Source: Cercophora sp. LCS_1 (taxonomy: Eukaryota > Ascomycota > Sordariomycetes > Sordariales > Lasiosphaeriaceae). Taken from it: DNA of 64,000 bases. Positions 62,558-64,000 of this stretch are shown here, in pieces. Under the pieces are notes generated by a model, which had not been told where the DNA came from, searched no databases, and saw only the letters and a program-made list of their open reading frames with translations. How positions within the stretch are numbered: position 1 is the stretch's first letter; each line of letters begins with the position of its first letter. The translations under genes were made by a program, and so were the position numbers. Location of the stretch: positions 744,001 through 808,000 of the forward strand of contig JAPZLL010000005.1 in NCBI GenBank assembly GCA_036250225.1. Reading direction: 5' to 3'.

Positions 62558-64000
62558 ATGAACTACGACCAAGATGCACCTATTTGGTGTGTCTTCTGCG
62601 GTCTTAGCTTTTTACCCCGTTATCTTAAAAAATGCATTGCTTCCGCCCCTCGGTCACCAGAGTTCCGGAGAAAGGTGGCAGAATGGAAGGACGAGACGGG
62701 TGGCGGCAACAGTGAGCCCTGCTTTGGCGAACTCGACTTTCTTGACGATGACGTGCGTTCTACCTACGACGGCGAGCTTGTGAACGATGAAAACACAGCC
62801 TGGATGAAGGATGGCTACTCCATCGGCCCGTATTATCGACCAGACGATGCCGCCCGCCCGCCAGCTCGTGTCACACAAGAGCTCGTTGGCGCCGATTTTG
62901 GGACCGTTGGCTATCATAAAGCATGTTGCGAAATCCTTGCGTTTGTCATGTACGGGTCGCCCAGTGCCACAGGAAAGATTGACCAAATGATATGCTACCG
63001 GACTGTCGAGGCCCTAATCACTCCCGGTGTTGTCGGTCCTCGCCTGGACTACGGCGTCTTCACGACGTACCTCAACAATGAATTCTGGCCGCATGCTGGC
63101 GAAGAGTTTTTGGTTGTCGATCCTTCCTTCAGATCATCACAACCCCTCAAAGACTTGATTCGGTCCCGGCTGCAGGTGGGAACGTTTTACCTACGGCCGG
63201 CAAGTGCCGATGCCGACGGACCAAGGAAACGTCTGCGAAGGGATACTGTCGACGCCGGCTCCGATCCTTTTCACAGGCTGCCTTACGACATTCTTCATGC
63301 CATCACCTCCCGCCTCGATTATGCCTGCGTGTATTCCTTGATGATCGCGTCGCGTGCTGTCAATGCACAGCTGTCCAGGTCATCAAGTTTCTGGAGGCAA
63401 TGGCTGTTGAGGACCATGCCATGGCTGGTAGAGGCACGCGAGCTGTTTAGCGAAGAACCCCAGCTGCTCGAGAACAAGGATTTCAAGAGACTATATCTCT
63501 GGTTGGAAAAGGAGACAAAGATTCGACGGTTCGCAGACGGCCCATTCCTACCAGCGGTCAACCGAAAACGGGTGTGGCAAGTTTGCGAACAGCTCGCGGG
63601 AGAGTGGCTCGACCAAGGAGTCACCGGCCCGCGCTTCAACCTCCAACAGATCTTGACCCACTCAGTGACAATCGGACCCGGAGCAAACGAGAAGCCGGTA
63701 TACCCAGACCCTGGATACGAAATAATCGAGAAGAGGGAGGACGTGCAACATTCCAACGGCTGGCTCAAGTCTTGGTCAGATATTGACAATCTCGAGAAGA
63801 AGATCTTGACATGCTGGTCGGACGACATGAGGCTCGCAGGGGTCACCATGGTTGTTCACGGAAAAAGGCGAGGAGAATGGCAGCCAGACAAGTACGACTA
63901 CAAGCGGCGAGACGATTTTGTGGTCGCGCCTGGCGATTGGGTCATCGGCTTGGTCGTCCACATGACCCCTGACGATGGGTCCCGAACCTATGCTGCTTGC
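62558..64000 (+). CDS. F-box-like protein, 3' end beyond the window
   Basis: Open from the ATG at 62558 to the window end, 481 codons with no stop. The N-terminus holds a Cys pair (IWCVFCGLSFLPRY). An F-box-like motif lies at about residues 234-285 (DPFHRLPYDILHAITSRLDY ... LMIASRAVNAQLSRSSSFWR). The region after it (RTMPWLVEARELF ... YLWLEKETKIRRF) and the C-terminal part (TMVVHGKRRGEWQP ... DFVVAPGDWVIGLVVHMTPD) match the layout of fungal F-box proteins that carry a beta-rich C-terminal domain. It probably binds Skp1 and recruits a target for ubiquitination. The gene is partial only because the window ends; no frame disruption is seen. Confidence 0.8.
   Translation, partial: MNYDQDAPIWCVFCGLSFLPRYLKKCIASAPRSPEFRRKVAEWKDETGGGNSEPCFGELDFLDDDVRSTYDGELVNDENTAWMKDGYSIGPYYRPDDAARPPARVTQELVGADFGTVGYHKACCEILAFVMYGSPSATGKIDQMICYRTVEALITPGVVGPRLDYGVFTTYLNNEFWPHAGEEFLVVDPSFRSSQPLKDLIRSRLQVGTFYLRPASADADGPRKRLRRDTVDAGSDPFHRLPYDILHAITSRLDYACVYSLMIASRAVNAQLSRSSSFWRQWLLRTMPWLVEARELFSEEPQLLENKDFKRLYLWLEKETKIRRFADGPFLPAVNRKRVWQVCEQLAGEWLDQGVTGPRFNLQQILTHSVTIGPGANEKPVYPDPGYEIIEKREDVQHSNGWLKSWSDIDNLEKKILTCWSDDMRLAGVTMVVHGKRRGEWQPDKYDYKRRDDFVVAPGDWVIGLVVHMTPDDGSRTYAAC

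Overview
This window reads as nuclear DNA of a filamentous ascomycete, most likely a sordariomycete close to Chaetomiaceae/Sordariales. The evidence is short GT-AG introns (43-69 nt in nearly all genes), typical fungal families (HET, CFEM, SAT4-type membrane proteins, F-box proteins, an ascomycete laccase ending in DSGI, an Asp f 4-like secreted protein), and an intron-bearing nuclear tRNA. Exon boundaries were worked out by hand from frame continuity and splice signals. They are predictions, but every multi-exon model marked confident sums to a multiple of three.

Layout. 1-10.6 kb: a decayed isochorismatase-like fragment, a SAT4-type 7-TM protein (minus), an Asp f 4-like secreted protein (minus), a single-TM protein with a duplicated 6-Cys module (plus), and a secreted aspartic protease (plus). 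11-18 kb: a secreted FAD oxidase (minus) divergent from an intact HET-domain gene (plus), then a frameshifted second HET gene and a poorly resolved hypothetical gene. 18-25.7 kb: mostly empty, apart from an intronless laccase and a kinase-like relic. 25.7-45 kb is the conserved core: a zinc-finger-like nuclear protein, an F-box protein, a PAQR/Izh-type 7-TM protein with a 13-nt microexon, a CFEM GPI-anchor candidate, the complete catalytic subunit of DNA polymerase epsilon, COX20 and a disordered nuclear-type protein. 45-55 kb is accessory: a 927-residue protein I do not recognise, a CYP7/CYP8-like P450, a tRNA-derived SINE-like element and a large repeat-built cell-wall protein. 55.6-61.8 kb: two divergently transcribed genes encoding long-helix proteins, one with a clear central hydrophobic segment and the other with paired C-terminal beta modules. 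They are followed by a tRNA-Arg(ACG) gene and an F-box-like gene that runs off the window.

The most interesting unit is the divergent pair at 55689-57851 (minus) and 59248-61813 (plus). Both lack signal peptides and combine long alpha-helical regions with other modules. This architecture recalls alpha-helical pore-forming proteins of the ClyA/XaxAB type, and I propose it as a candidate two-component fungal pore-forming or cell-death system. That function is inference from architecture only. Second in interest are the orphan 927-aa gene, the SINE-like element, the microexon, and the intact HET gene sitting beside its broken neighbour.
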